The notes under the pieces are model-generated. The model worked only from the letters and a program-made list of their open reading frames with translations. It made no database searches and had not been told where the DNA came from. The position numbers were made by a program, and so were the translations under genes. Positions 31,874 to 40,241 of a stretch of DNA of 64,000 nt are shown here, piece after piece. The DNA is taken from positions 372,001 through 436,000 of the forward strand of contig JALNZE010000001.1 of NCBI GenBank assembly GCA_023229465.1. Direction: 5' to 3'. Positions within the stretch are counted from its first letter, which is position 1. Every line of letters begins with the position of its first letter. Source of the stretch: Chitinophagaceae bacterium (GTDB lineage: Bacteria > Bacteroidota > Bacteroidia > Chitinophagales > Chitinophagaceae).

Positions 31874-32179
31874 ATGTACATCTACAACATAACCACCAAA
31901 GTAACCCATCGTATACACGAAGACTGGGTGCAATGGATGAAAGAGAAACATATCCCCGAAATGATGAATACCGGCTGTTTTACCAAATACTGCTTTGTAC
32001 GGGTACTAGAAACAGACGATAGCGATGGCCCAACCTATGCTGTACAGTTGTATGCCGCTACCAAAACGGATTATGCGCATTATTTAGAACATTTCGCGCC
32101 TTCTTTACGAAATGATGCCCTTAAAAAATGGGGTAATCATTTTATTGGGTTCCGCTCATTAATGGAACTTGTGAATTGA
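31874..32179 (+). CDS. DUF4286-family protein
   Basis: 101 residues, a single DUF4286 domain: MYIYNITTKVTHRIHEDWVQWMKEKHIPEMM at the start and YAHYLEHFAPSLRNDALKKWGNHFIGFRS near the end, in the ferredoxin-like (dimeric alpha-beta barrel) style. The family is common in Bacteroidota and its function is not known; the fold resembles monooxygenase-like or antibiotic biosynthesis monooxygenase proteins. It probably forms an operon with exonuclease III. Confidence 0.85.
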   Translation: MYIYNITTKVTHRIHEDWVQWMKEKHIPEMMNTGCFTKYCFVRVLETDDSDGPTYAVQLYAATKTDYAHYLEHFAPSLRNDALKKWGNHFIGFRSLMELVN

Positions 32180-32389
32180 GTGTGGATAGTTTCACGAATT
32201 CATTTTGTCAATCACAAATCTTTGTTATATTACCTTAAAACCCGCTCAGGCATTGAATTTCAGCCGTTTTTTTCTGAAACCCTTATCCAGCAAGTATTTC
32301 AGAGGATAAACATACTTATATAAACTGTTATATAAAAAACACAAATCTTCTGAAATCCTTTATTCATAGGTGTTTTGCGGAAAAAATAC

Positions 32390-32419
32390 AAGTAAAAAAA
32401 ATAATAATTTTTTTTACTT
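32390..32419. promoter_or_regulatory. 13-bp perfect AT-only palindrome upstream of the HU promoter
   Basis: Arms AAGTAAAAAAAAT (32390-32402) and ATTTTTTTTACTT (32407-32419) around AATA. It ends 15 bases before the -7 element of the HU gene. A regulator site, DNA bend or terminator of upstream transcription are all possible. Otherwise the 296-base gap 32180-32475 shows no gene. Confidence 0.45.
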
Positions 32420-32434
32420 ATTGAGAAAAGCGAA

Positions 32435-32442
32435 TAAATTTG
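32435..32442 (+). promoter_or_regulatory. -7 promoter element of the HU gene
   Basis: TAAATTTG, a perfect TAnnTTTG match, 33 bases before the HU start at 32476. Confidence 0.55.
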
Positions 32443-32475
32443 TTACTGTTAACAAAACAATTAAAAAAAACTTCT

Positions 32476-32745
32476 ATGAACAAAGCTGAATTGATTGCTC
32501 AGATCGCTGGAGATGCCGGCGTAACTAAAACACAGGCAAACGCTGCCTTAGATTCTTTTGTAGCTGCCGTTACCAAAACCTTGAAAAAAGGAGATAAAGT
32601 AACATTGGTAGGTTTCGGTACTTTTTCTGTATCTAAACGTGCTGCACGTACCGGTCGTAACCCACAAACCGGTGCTGCTATCAAGATTAAAGCAAAGAAA
32701 GTTGCCAAGTTCAAGGCAGGTAAAGAATTAAGCGCTAAGCTCTGA
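32476..32745 (+). CDS. HU-family DNA-binding protein
   Basis: 89 residues from MNKAELIAQIAG, the standard HU start; 12 open codons upstream overlap the promoter. HU architecture: N-terminal helices (AELIAQIAGDAGVTKTQANAALDSFV), beta sheet (GDKVTLVGFGTFSVSKRAAR) and the DNA-binding arm with the signature GRNPQTGAAIKIKAKKVAKFKAGKEL in pieces (about 55-80). It bends and compacts DNA. Its codon use looks optimised for high expression, as expected for a nucleoid protein. It is followed by a strong terminator. Confidence 0.95.
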   Translation: MNKAELIAQIAGDAGVTKTQANAALDSFVAAVTKTLKKGDKVTLVGFGTFSVSKRAARTGRNPQTGAAIKIKAKKVAKFKAGKELSAKL

Positions 32746-32765
32746 TTTCAGGCTAAATGAAATTG

Positions 32766-32791
32766 AACCCCCGCAGTTTGCGGGGGTTTTT
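32766..32791 (+). terminator. Intrinsic terminator of the HU gene
   Basis: AACCCCCGC (32766-32774), loop AGTTT, GCGGGGGTT (32780-32788), then a T run. A classical Rho-independent hairpin 20 bases after the HU stop. Confidence 0.9.
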
Positions 32792-32792
32792 C

Positions 32793-32800
32793 TATTTTTG
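32793..32800 (+). promoter_or_regulatory. -7 promoter element of the THX gene
   Basis: TATTTTTG matches TAnnTTTG. It lies 2 bases after the HU terminator and 35 bases before the small ribosomal protein gene. Confidence 0.5.
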
Positions 32801-32835
32801 CAGCTCACACATTATTCATACTTAAAAAACAAACC

Positions 32836-32961
32836 ATGGGCAGAGGTGATAAAAAAACCGCAAAAGGCAAAAGATTTCAAGGTTCATTTGGCAAAAGCAG
32901 ACCAGCCAAAGTAACTAAAAACAAGAAACCTGTACAAGTAGAAGTAGTAAAAGCTTCCTAA
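32836..32961 (+). CDS. Small ribosomal subunit protein THX (bTHX)
   Basis: 41 residues, very basic: it starts MGRGDKKTAKGKRFQGSFGK and ends VQVEVVKAS. The MGRGDKKT-x-KGK-x-x-x-GS-x-GK pattern is that of the THX family, which binds the head of the small ribosomal subunit (first seen in Thermus and widespread in Bacteroidota). It has its own -7 element and is separated from the HU gene by a terminator. Too short for usual gene calling, but the motif and codon use support it well. Confidence 0.85.
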   Translation: MGRGDKKTAKGKRFQGSFGKSRPAKVTKNKKPVQVEVVKAS

Positions 32962-33051
32962 GCTTTTCTTTTCAGTTCAAATAATTATGAAAGCAGTTTG
33001 CCCAAAGCGCTGCTTTTATTTTTTTGTTTGAAGACAACTAAACTATCCCGC

Positions 33052-34347
33052 TTATTTTTTCTTCGAAGCAATTTCCTCTATCGCCAATACCAATTTATCC
33101 AGGTCCTGGAGTTTAGTATATACATGTGGCGTAATCCGTACACAGGAAACATTTTCCCAAACAATACCTACCGTATGAATTTTATAGGTATTGAACAAAG
33201 CGTTGTCTAATTCACCCGGAGTCATCCCATCAATACTTACCCCGCAAATAGCACAGGCATATTCTGGTTTGAAGGAGGTATGTATGGTTACATTGGGGAT
33301 ATCTCTTACTTTCAGGGCCCAGTAATTCTTCAAATACCGTATTCTTTCTTCTTTTCTTTTACTGCCAATCGCGTTTTGAAAATTTACGGCTTCGCCAATA
33401 CCCTGTTCTATCGGAAAGCTGCGCGTACCAAGGGTTTCAAACTTTCTGATATCTGTACCACGGGGCCTGTCATTACATACCAGTGGCCATATTTTTTCGA
33501 TCTTCTCTTTTTGTATCCATAACATGCCACTACCTATTGGGGCGCTCAGGAACTTATGTAAACTGGTTCCGAAATAATCACATTCCAGATCGGGTATTTT
33601 ATAATCCAGTAACCCAAAAGAGTGTGCGCCATCTACTATCACTTCCAATCCCCTTCGATGAGCCATCTGCGCTAATTTTTTAACGGGGAGGATTTGTCCG
33701 ATCCAGTTAATAATATGCGTTAGGTAAATGAATTTTGTTTTAGGAGTGATGGCTTTTTCAAAAGCAGTTACGATCTCTTCATCATTTTCTATCGGAAATT
33801 TAAAATTGAGTTGCGTATACACAATGCCTTCCCGCTCAACCCGCTGCTTCCAGGCATTGATCATATTGGGATAATCCTGTTTAGTACCAATCACTTCATC
33901 TCCCGCTTTCATATCCAACCCAAAAATTACGGTGTTCAAAGCTTCGGTTGCATTCCTGTTCACGGCGATTTCTTCGGGTGAGCAACCCGCCAATAATGCC
34001 AGCTTCTGTCTTAGTGGCTCCCTTCCCTGGTCAATAATCCGCCACATATAATAAGATGGCCCCTCATTTGAGAACTTATTAAGCCTTTCTACCGCTTCCT
34101 GTACTACCCTTGGTGAGGGACTAACCCCACCATTATTCAGGTTGATCAAATTTGAATTAACGGTATAGGACTGTTGAATCACGCTCCAGTAATCCTCATC
34201 TGTTGCTGCTTCCAGCGGAGAAAGAAATTGAATTTTTTGGGCCGCCGCATCCCAGGATGCCGCATGCACCTGGTTAAAAAGACTATTGGCCGAGAAAGCG
34301 CCAGCCAGTAAACCCATTTTCTGTATAAATTTTCTGCGTTGCTCCAT
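33052..34347 (-). CDS. Class V-fold PLP-dependent aminotransferase (isopenicillin-N-epimerase-like) with Tat signal
   Basis: 431 residues. The N-terminus MEQRRKFIQKMGLLAGAFSA is a twin-arginine (RR-x-F) export signal. The class V aminotransferase fold follows: NLNNGGVSPSPRVVQEA, ATEALNTVIFGL, VDGAHSFGLLD with the PLP-phosphate aspartate (near 238), and the Schiff-base lysine in GTSLHKFLSAPIGSGML (near 260). Related proteins are often annotated as isopenicillin N epimerase or cysteine desulfurase-like. A folded, cofactor-bound enzyme exported through Tat is plausible, and tatC is at 48606. The substrate is unknown. It stands alone. Confidence 0.85.
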   Translation of the reverse strand: MEQRRKFIQKMGLLAGAFSANSLFNQVHAASWDAAAQKIQFLSPLEAATDEDYWSVIQQSYTVNSNLINLNNGGVSPSPRVVQEAVERLNKFSNEGPSYYMWRIIDQGREPLRQKLALLAGCSPEEIAVNRNATEALNTVIFGLDMKAGDEVIGTKQDYPNMINAWKQRVEREGIVYTQLNFKFPIENDEEIVTAFEKAITPKTKFIYLTHIINWIGQILPVKKLAQMAHRRGLEVIVDGAHSFGLLDYKIPDLECDYFGTSLHKFLSAPIGSGMLWIQKEKIEKIWPLVCNDRPRGTDIRKFETLGTRSFPIEQGIGEAVNFQNAIGSKRKEERIRYLKNYWALKVRDIPNVTIHTSFKPEYACAICGVSIDGMTPGELDNALFNTYKIHTVGIVWENVSCVRITPHVYTKLQDLDKLVLAIEEIASKKK

Positions 34348-34412
34348 AACTTAGCTTTTGAAAAAGAAAGTTAAGGAATTATGATAAAAGATCGGGGCTA
34401 AGTCATTTTTAC

Positions 34413-34449
34413 CACAAAGGCGCGAAGGCACGAAGAATCACAAAGAAAA
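34413..34449. repeat. Degenerate 8-bp-period repeat (CACGAAGG family)
   Basis: CACAAAGG, CGCGAAGG, CACGAAGA, then ATCACAAAG in register. This type of CACAAAGG/CACGAAGG run is seen between genes in many genomes. Here the period is 8, not 7. Confidence 0.5.
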
Positions 34450-34501
34450 CCGGGGAATGACTAACACATTTAATAGCCTAAATGATTATTGGATGATTAT
34501 A

Positions 34502-34509
34502 TATCTTTG
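34502..34509 (+). promoter_or_regulatory. -7 promoter element of the small membrane protein gene
   Basis: TATCTTTG matches TAnnTTTG, 17 bases before the ATG at 34526. This supports that start over the upstream ATG at 34457. Confidence 0.55.
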
Positions 34510-34525
34510 CAGTACAAGAAAAAAA

Positions 34526-34750
34526 ATGACTAAACGGATCATCTTCCTTTGTTTGCTGCTTTTTGCCTGCAGCTTTCAGCTTCTGCATGCTCAATGCTCT
34601 ATCTGCACCAAAACGGCCTCTCAATTGGGCGAGGGACCCGCTTCTGCTTTAAATTCAGCCATTTTATACCTGGCCGCGGCTCCTTTTGCTATTATGGGTT
34701 ATATAGGTTGGCGTTGGTGGAAGAATGAGAAGGCGTTACATAAGCCTTAA
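34526..34750 (+). CDS. Small membrane protein with CxxC motif
   Basis: 74 residues: signal peptide MTKRIIFLCLLLFACSFQLLHA at about 1-22, then QCSICTKTASQLGEGPASALN with a C-x-x-C pair (Cys24, Cys27), one membrane helix (about 42-62) and the basic tail WRWWKNEKALHKP. The start at 34526 follows the -7 element and gives a clean signal peptide. Its last 59 bases overlap the 3' end of the convergent meaB gene. Function unknown; the CxxC facing the periplasm could bind metal or take part in thiol chemistry. Confidence 0.7.
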   Translation: MTKRIIFLCLLLFACSFQLLHAQCSICTKTASQLGEGPASALNSAILYLAAAPFAIMGYIGWRWWKNEKALHKP

Positions 34751-35624
34751 TAAATTGATACAGGTTTGTATCGCCTGATTTCTCCAGCGCTGCTTTTAAT
34801 ACGGCTTTATTGATATCGCGCATACGGTGTTGTTGTATCAGGTAGTATGCTTTTTCGGCCAGCAGCCAGTATTTCCTTTCTGTGCTTTGCACAAACTGCT
34901 GGTGATGCATGATTTTCTCAAATAAGTCAGCAATACCCTCTTTTTGTGAAGCCACTGTTTTTACAATGGCCACTTCTGCCGTTGTTTTATGAAAAGCGGG
35001 CGCCAGCATTAACCGCAGATTCTTCACAAAAGTATCTGCATCCGGCCTGTCTGCCTTATTCACCACAAATACATCCGCTATCTCCATTAACCCGGCTTTC
35101 ATCGTCTGCACTTCATCACCCGCCTCCGGCACCACCACCACCACGGTAGTATCTGCCAAACCGGCAATTTCAATTTCACTTTGTCCTACACCCACTGTTT
35201 CTACCAGGATATGATCAAAGCCGGCCGCTTTCATTACATCGGCTATCTCAATAATTTTAGGATGCAGTCCACCCAGGCTACCGCGGGTTGCCAGTGAGCG
35301 GATAAATACATCCGGATGAGTATACCAGTCACTCATCCGTATCCTGTCTCCCAGCAACGCCCCCAGGTTAAAAGGAGAAGAAGGGTCTACACAAAGCACT
35401 CCAATCTTTTTTTTCTGCGCAATCATTTCACCAATCAACGCATCTACCAATGTGCTTTTGCCTGCGCCGGGAGGGCCGGTGATACCAATAATTTTTGTAG
35501 AAGAGGGTGGCAGGCTCTCCAGTAAACTACGATACCCTTCCATTTCATTCTCTACCAGAGAAATGGTTCGGGCCAATGATTTTATATTGCCCTGCTGAAT
35601 ATCTTTCAATAATGCCTGCCACAT
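34692..35624 (-). CDS. meaB: Methylmalonyl-CoA mutase-associated GTPase MeaB
   Basis: 310 residues. Walker A GPPGAGKSTLV (about 51-61), switch regions around VDPSSPFNLGALLGDRIRM and SLATRGSLGGLHP, DHILVETVGVGQSEIEIA (near 134-151), and base-recognition VVNKADRPDAD (near 190). MeaB guards loading and repair of the cobalamin enzyme methylmalonyl-CoA mutase. The mutase genes are not in the window. MetH provides a second cobalamin-dependent enzyme here. Its 3' end overlaps a convergent small membrane protein gene. Confidence 0.9.
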   Translation of the reverse strand: MWQALLKDIQQGNIKSLARTISLVENEMEGYRSLLESLPPSSTKIIGITGPPGAGKSTLVDALIGEMIAQKKKIGVLCVDPSSPFNLGALLGDRIRMSDWYTHPDVFIRSLATRGSLGGLHPKIIEIADVMKAAGFDHILVETVGVGQSEIEIAGLADTTVVVVVPEAGDEVQTMKAGLMEIADVFVVNKADRPDADTFVKNLRLMLAPAFHKTTAEVAIVKTVASQKEGIADLFEKIMHHQQFVQSTERKYWLLAEKAYYLIQQHRMRDINKAVLKAALEKSGDTNLYQFIKAYVTPSHSSTNANLYNP

Positions 35625-35670
35625 GATCGCTACATTAAACCGGGTGAATAAAATATTTTACAGCATAAAA

Positions 35671-36411
35671 CTACAGCATCTCCTCATTAATAAAAATCAG
35701 GTTCTCATGTTGCATTGAAAAGGAAAAATGATATTGGGTGATGGCTTTAAAAACGGCATGGCCCGCCCCTTTGCGCATATGATCGTGTATTTCAATAATC
35801 ACTGCTCTGGTTCTGGGTAACCAGTATTCATAGCCCGATTCAAATACTTCTTTCTCTGAGCCTTCAATATCTAACTTAAGAATATCAATGGTGGCCCACC
35901 CCTGCTCACGCATGATAGATTCGATGGAAACAGCCGGTATGGCATCAGGATTATCTGCCGTTGTTTCTTCTACAATAAATGCATTATCGTGATCTCCTTT
36001 GTTAATAATAGCCAGGTGTACCGTTTTACTCCAAATACCTTTTTGGTACGTTTTTATCTGAGGAAAAGAAGCGGTATTCTTAAGCGCCATTGCATAATTA
36101 CCGCCGCCGGGTTCTACCGCAACAATCGCGGCACCGGGATAACGATGGGCAAAATAGGCAGATGCCAGGCCAATATTAGCGCCTCCATCGATAATGGTTT
36201 TAGGGATAAAGGGGAGTACAACGTTATACTGATCATCTAAAAAAACCTGCGTGAAAGTATACTTATCAGAAAAATTTTTTCTAAGATGAAAAACGGCTTT
36301 ATATAGAGACGAAGAAAAGCTGCCATATTTTTTAAACAGCAAATGAATATAAAACCTGATCCCGTCTGCCAGACCAAATGCGTGTATCAGGGGTTTGAAT
36401 CTGGAAGCCAT
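35671..36411 (-). CDS. FkbM-family SAM-dependent methyltransferase
   Basis: 246 residues. The FkbM-type Rossmann core begins with TIIDGGANIGLASAYFAHRYPGAAIVAVEP (about 73-101), followed by DILKLDIEGSEKEVFESG (near 176-193), the D-I-E-G-x-E motif typical of the family. It methylates a hydroxyl on a small molecule or sugar. It lies 43 bases after a GT2 glycosyltransferase gene on the same strand, so O-methylation of a surface glycan is the likely role (inferred). Confidence 0.85.
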   Translation of the reverse strand: MASRFKPLIHAFGLADGIRFYIHLLFKKYGSFSSSLYKAVFHLRKNFSDKYTFTQVFLDDQYNVVLPFIPKTIIDGGANIGLASAYFAHRYPGAAIVAVEPGGGNYAMALKNTASFPQIKTYQKGIWSKTVHLAIINKGDHDNAFIVEETTADNPDAIPAVSIESIMREQGWATIDILKLDIEGSEKEVFESGYEYWLPRTRAVIIEIHDHMRKGAGHAVFKAITQYHFSFSMQHENLIFINEEML

Positions 36412-36454
36412 GCTTGATAATGATTACAGGATATGCAATTAACAAAATAAAGCT

Positions 36455-37363
36455 TTAAAGCCTGAAAGAAAAAAGAAAACAGTGTTTAAGCTGAGAGAAA
36501 ATGGCCAGCTTCCGAACTTTATAAAAGAAAAGTACCTGCCGGTTTTGCCATAAAAAAATAAAGAGCGGCCGGTTCCATTTTCTTATAAGTGATCCATGCC
36601 ATAGTTCATACAAACGGGTAAAAAACAGCCTGTCGGCTTCTGTTAATTGCTTTATCTCTTTAAAATGCAGGAGATGCTCATCCAGCATTATCCTGAAACG
36701 CCTGCGCAGTTCTGTTTCACCCAGGTGGTTTTGTATGGTTACATTACTGCCGTGTGAACGCTGAAACACCAGTATTTCAGGCACAAACTGCACACCACCA
36801 TTACACATGGCCACCAATGCCAGCCACCAGTCATAATACACCCCTTTCGGAATGGGTAATGCGTTTTGTAAAAGGGAACGCCGGATGATCATGGCATGAC
36901 CGCTGATGGTATTAAACATCGCGATCTTTTTAGGATCTTTTCCATCAATGCGCCTGTTTTTTTTATTGGCCACCGGCTGTAGGGGCGGTGTGGTATGAAA
37001 GCGAACAGACTCACTATAGATCAATGGGGCAGATGGCGTAAACCGCTTTAGTAGTCTTTCTATTTTTTGTTCATGCCAGATGTCATCCTGGTCAGCAATG
37101 GCTATCAGATCCTGTTTTGCCACCTGCAGGGCTTTTTCGAAATTGGCGGTAAAACCCAGGTTCTGAACATTCCGGATAATACTGATCCGTTTGTCATTTT
37201 TTGCCAGCGCTTCCGCCACTGCTACTGTATCATCAGTAGAAGCATCATCAGAAATGATCAGTTCTGTTACCGGATGGGTTTGATTTAATATACTGGCTAC
37301 CTGTTCAGTTATGAAACGGCTTCCATTGTAACTACATAGAACAACTGAAATAGGCAATGTCAT
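36455..37363 (-). CDS. Family 2 glycosyltransferase
   Basis: 302 residues from MTLPISVVLCSYNG; the alternative start two codons upstream is TTG. GT-A fold: SVVLCSYNGSRFITEQVASIL at the start, DDASTDDTVAVA near 40, the metal-binding region AIADQDDIWHEQKIERLL (near 93-110) and an acceptor-side HAMIIRRSLL. The C-terminus has an amphipathic basic stretch (FYKVRKLAIFSQLKHCF), perhaps for membrane contact. Neighbours are an FkbM methyltransferase and three other GT2 genes, pointing to a surface polysaccharide or glycolipid. The sugar is unknown. Confidence 0.85.
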   Translation of the reverse strand: MTLPISVVLCSYNGSRFITEQVASILNQTHPVTELIISDDASTDDTVAVAEALAKNDKRISIIRNVQNLGFTANFEKALQVAKQDLIAIADQDDIWHEQKIERLLKRFTPSAPLIYSESVRFHTTPPLQPVANKKNRRIDGKDPKKIAMFNTISGHAMIIRRSLLQNALPIPKGVYYDWWLALVAMCNGGVQFVPEILVFQRSHGSNVTIQNHLGETELRRRFRIMLDEHLLHFKEIKQLTEADRLFFTRLYELWHGSLIRKWNRPLFIFLWQNRQVLFFYKVRKLAIFSQLKHCFLFSFRL

Positions 37364-37446
37364 GAACAATTTTTATTTTTAGCAGTCAGAGGAACAGAAC
37401 CAAACTTATATACGAACCAACAAGTAGTACTCAATTGCCGGAACCC

Positions 37447-38337
37447 ATGACTGTAAATATAGAAAAACAAAAGGCCACCCCCGTTGCTGCTGCCAAATTT
37501 TCTATCATGATACCCAGTTGGAACAATCTTCCTTATTTACAGTTATGTATTAATAGTATCCTTAAAAATTCGGGATATACGCATGAAATCATTGTGCACA
37601 TCAATGAAGGCAAAGATGGTACATTGGAATGGGTAAAGTTGCAACCCCATATCAGTTATTCATACAGCAAAGAAAATATTGGCGTGTGTTATGCATTGAA
37701 TAGTTGCCGCTCCCTGGCCGGCACCGATTACCTTCTATACTTAAATGATGATATGTATGTATGTCCGGGCTGGGATATTGCCTTAACAGAAGAAATTGAA
37801 AAAATCAATCACAATTATTTCTTTTTTTCAGCTACTGCCATTGAGCCAGGGGCGCAAAGTAATTGTTCGATTGAAAAAAATTATGGTACCGGCCCTGAAA
37901 ATTTTAAGGAAGACCTCTTATTAAAAGAATATAACACAATACCCAGGCAAGACTGGCAGGGCGCTACCTGGCCACCCAACCTGGTTCATAAGGACCTCTG
38001 GGATTTGGCCGGTGGATATAGTATTGAGTTTAGTCCGGGCATGTATTCCGACCCTGATTTTTCCTATAAACTATGGAAGCTGGGTGTTAGGTTATTTAAA
38101 GGAATAGGGAGAAGCAGGGTATATCATTTTGGTTCTGTATCGGTAAAGCGAATGAAAAAAAATAATGGCTATTATACTTACATTTCAAAATGGGGAATGA
38201 CTTCGGGAACTGTTTCGAAGTATTATCTTAGAAGGGGTGAACCTTTTGACGGGCCGTTAACCGGGCAATCCTTCCCTTTTGTCATCCGTTTAAAAAACCT
38301 GTTTAAGCGTATATGGGTAGCCATCAAATCATTTTGA
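37447..38337 (+). CDS. Family 2 glycosyltransferase
   Basis: 296 residues from MTVNIEKQK; an upstream in-frame TTG at 37435 is less likely. GT-A motifs: FSIMIPSWNNLPYLQLCINSIL, then NEGKDGTLEWV, YLLYLNDDMYVCPGWD with the metal-binding DDM (near 101), and the acceptor region HKDLWDLAGGYSIEFSPGMYSDPDFSYKLWKLG (near 183-215). It is divergent from the GT2 gene at 36455 and convergent with the one at 38362, so it sits inverted within the glycosyltransferase cluster. Substrate unknown. Confidence 0.83.
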   Translation: MTVNIEKQKATPVAAAKFSIMIPSWNNLPYLQLCINSILKNSGYTHEIIVHINEGKDGTLEWVKLQPHISYSYSKENIGVCYALNSCRSLAGTDYLLYLNDDMYVCPGWDIALTEEIEKINHNYFFFSATAIEPGAQSNCSIEKNYGTGPENFKEDLLLKEYNTIPRQDWQGATWPPNLVHKDLWDLAGGYSIEFSPGMYSDPDFSYKLWKLGVRLFKGIGRSRVYHFGSVSVKRMKKNNGYYTYISKWGMTSGTVSKYYLRRGEPFDGPLTGQSFPFVIRLKNLFKRIWVAIKSF

Positions 38338-38361
38338 TGAGTACCCGGCATCACTTAGTTC

Positions 38362-39288
38362 CTAATCTATTTTAAAGAACATCTTCAAACAAAACAATAT
38401 TCGCATCAGGGCGGATTTTTTTTTGTAGGCGAGTATGAGATCTCTGTATTTAAAAAAAGTGATCATTCTTGTCCAATTATTTTTCAGAGAAAAACTTAAG
38501 TAACTGTTATAAATAGTTTTCAGAATTTTTTTCTGTTCGATTTTTTCCAAAGGACATTTTTCATAAAGTAACTGCATACGATCGCGGCTTTGTCGCATTT
38601 TTTTTTGTCGCCTCCCCCGCCCGCCGCCTTTATTCCCATGTGTATCAGCCCCAATTGCATTAGCACCATGTTGCCGGTAATAAACCAATGGAAGATTAAT
38701 ATAAGCAACGGTGCCCTTACAAGCGGCCACAAAGCCCAGCCAAAAATCATGTGTAACCAATTGAGGAAAAGGCAAACAGCGTGTAATTAATTCTTTTCTA
38801 AACAACATGGCATGCCCCGGGGCCCAGGCACCAATGGTATACATCAGGCAATCAGTATAATTAATCTGGTTGCGGATGTCGGACATATATTTACCTAAGC
38901 TGTTCCCGGCATCATCTATCAATAATGAGTTACTGTAAATAATTTCATGCGATCCTATTTGCTCCAGCAATAATGCCAGTTTATCTTTACGCCATATATC
39001 ATCCTGGTCACTTAGGGCAATGTATTCACCATTAGCCAGTAACATCCCTTTTTCAAAATTTTTGATATAGCCAAGGTTTTCTTCATTTACATATAAACGA
39101 ATAGCGGGATATCGCTTACTATAAGATTCCACCAATGCCACGGTACCATCTACAGAGCCATCGTCCACTACTATCAGTTCAATATTGGAATAGGATTGAG
39201 AGAGAACACTTTCCAGTTGCTCAGACAGGAACCGCTCACCATTATAGGTAGCCATTACAACAGATATTAAGGGATTGTTGTTGTTCAA
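38362..39288 (-). CDS. Family 2 glycosyltransferase with a Gly/Arg-rich insert
   Basis: 308 residues if started at the TTG at 39288, directly after the previous gene's stop. A TTG 12 codons earlier is possible but would overlap that gene by 35 bases; no ATG is available before the catalytic core. Motifs: ISVVMATYNGERFLSEQL, VVDDGSVDGT, ALSDQDDIWRKDKLALLL. Around residue 217 is a very basic, Gly-rich insert (GNKGGGRGRRQKKMRQSRDR), coded by a GC-rich patch at about 38585-38645; it replaces what is normally a short loop. Otherwise close in layout to the GT2 at 36455. Confidence 0.8.
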   Translation of the reverse strand: MNNNNPLISVVMATYNGERFLSEQLESVLSQSYSNIELIVVDDGSVDGTVALVESYSKRYPAIRLYVNEENLGYIKNFEKGMLLANGEYIALSDQDDIWRKDKLALLLEQIGSHEIIYSNSLLIDDAGNSLGKYMSDIRNQINYTDCLMYTIGAWAPGHAMLFRKELITRCLPFPQLVTHDFWLGFVAACKGTVAYINLPLVYYRQHGANAIGADTHGNKGGGRGRRQKKMRQSRDRMQLLYEKCPLEKIEQKKILKTIYNSYLSFSLKNNWTRMITFFKYRDLILAYKKKSALMRILFCLKMFFKID

Positions 39289-39289
39289 T

Positions 39290-40165
39290 TTAGTATTCTT
39301 TGATTCGGTAATTTCTAAAATCAAACGGTCTGATACCGGTTAGCTTTTCAAAATAATAGAGCAGTTTATCTTTAAAAGAAAATTTCTTCCGGCTAATATC
39401 CATTTCTACCTGCCAGTTCTGAGCGGCAATGCGTTTCTGCATCACAGCAGGATGTGTGCCTTCAAATTTTTGCAGTGAATCGAAATCATTAAAATTCCAG
39501 AAGTCGCCGCTCGCCATCATCTCTTTCAGCGCCTCATCGGGATGCCATAATTTGCTGGCATTTTTTTGTTTTTTCATCATCTGTTCCGGACTTTTTACCC
39601 ATCCATAATGATAGACAAAAGCATCAATTGGCTTCACCCATAATTTGGCATCTCCCATGCGAAATCCCTGTGCATCCTTATACGCCGAAATCTTTTTATC
39701 ATTCCGGATTATCCTCACTTCATGATTGTACCATTTACGGCTATCGCCCACATAATCATAAGTGCCATAAAAATGAAGGTATTTGAATAGTAGTCCCTGC
39801 ACAGCCAAATCATCCTTATACCCAAGGCAGGCATCATAAATAGCCGGATGGTATTTTTCATGTACCACTTCATCCCCCTGAATATAAAAGGCCCAGGTAG
39901 ATTCGGGGTCTATTAATTGAAAAGCCTTATTGGTTTCAACAGCCAATACCTCGCCCCCGCTGCGCAGGTGGGGGTTCCATACAGAATGATGGATCTGTAT
40001 TTTAGGATCATTGATTGATTCCATTAATTGAAGGGTGCCATCTGCAGAATCGCCCACCAGCACAATCATTTCATCCACAACCGGCAGTATGGAACGAATG
40101 GCTTCCACTGCGGGATAGTCATTCATAACCGCATTCCTGATAATGGTAAACCCTGAAATTTTCAT
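39290..40165 (-). CDS. Glycosyltransferase, GT2-like (TT1420/glycosyl transferase family 2-like group)
   Basis: 291 residues. Starts MKISGFTIIRNAVMNDYPAVEAIRS in pieces typical of the group that begins with a short G-F-T-x-x-R-N motif. It has DEMIVLVGDSADGTLQL (about 31-47), WAFYIQGDEVVHEKY with a D-E pair in the metal site (near 91-105), and HYGWVKSPEQMMKKQKNASKLW further on. Proteins of this kind modify surface glycans. It is the first gene of a minus-strand pair with the following GT2. Substrate unknown. Confidence 0.8.
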   Translation of the reverse strand: MKISGFTIIRNAVMNDYPAVEAIRSILPVVDEMIVLVGDSADGTLQLMESINDPKIQIHHSVWNPHLRSGGEVLAVETNKAFQLIDPESTWAFYIQGDEVVHEKYHPAIYDACLGYKDDLAVQGLLFKYLHFYGTYDYVGDSRKWYNHEVRIIRNDKKISAYKDAQGFRMGDAKLWVKPIDAFVYHYGWVKSPEQMMKKQKNASKLWHPDEALKEMMASGDFWNFNDFDSLQKFEGTHPAVMQKRIAAQNWQVEMDISRKKFSFKDKLLYYFEKLTGIRPFDFRNYRIKEY

Positions 40166-40241
40166 GCTGTCACAAATTTGTTAGTCAAAGAACCGAAATC
40201 TTTTGCATCTTGCCTACCGATTCATTTTATCAACCCTTATT

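Noticed and set aside
35671..40165. Complete capsule or O-antigen locus
   Set aside because: Only four GT2 enzymes and one methyltransferase are present, in mixed orientation. No flippase, polymerase, chain-length or export gene is seen.
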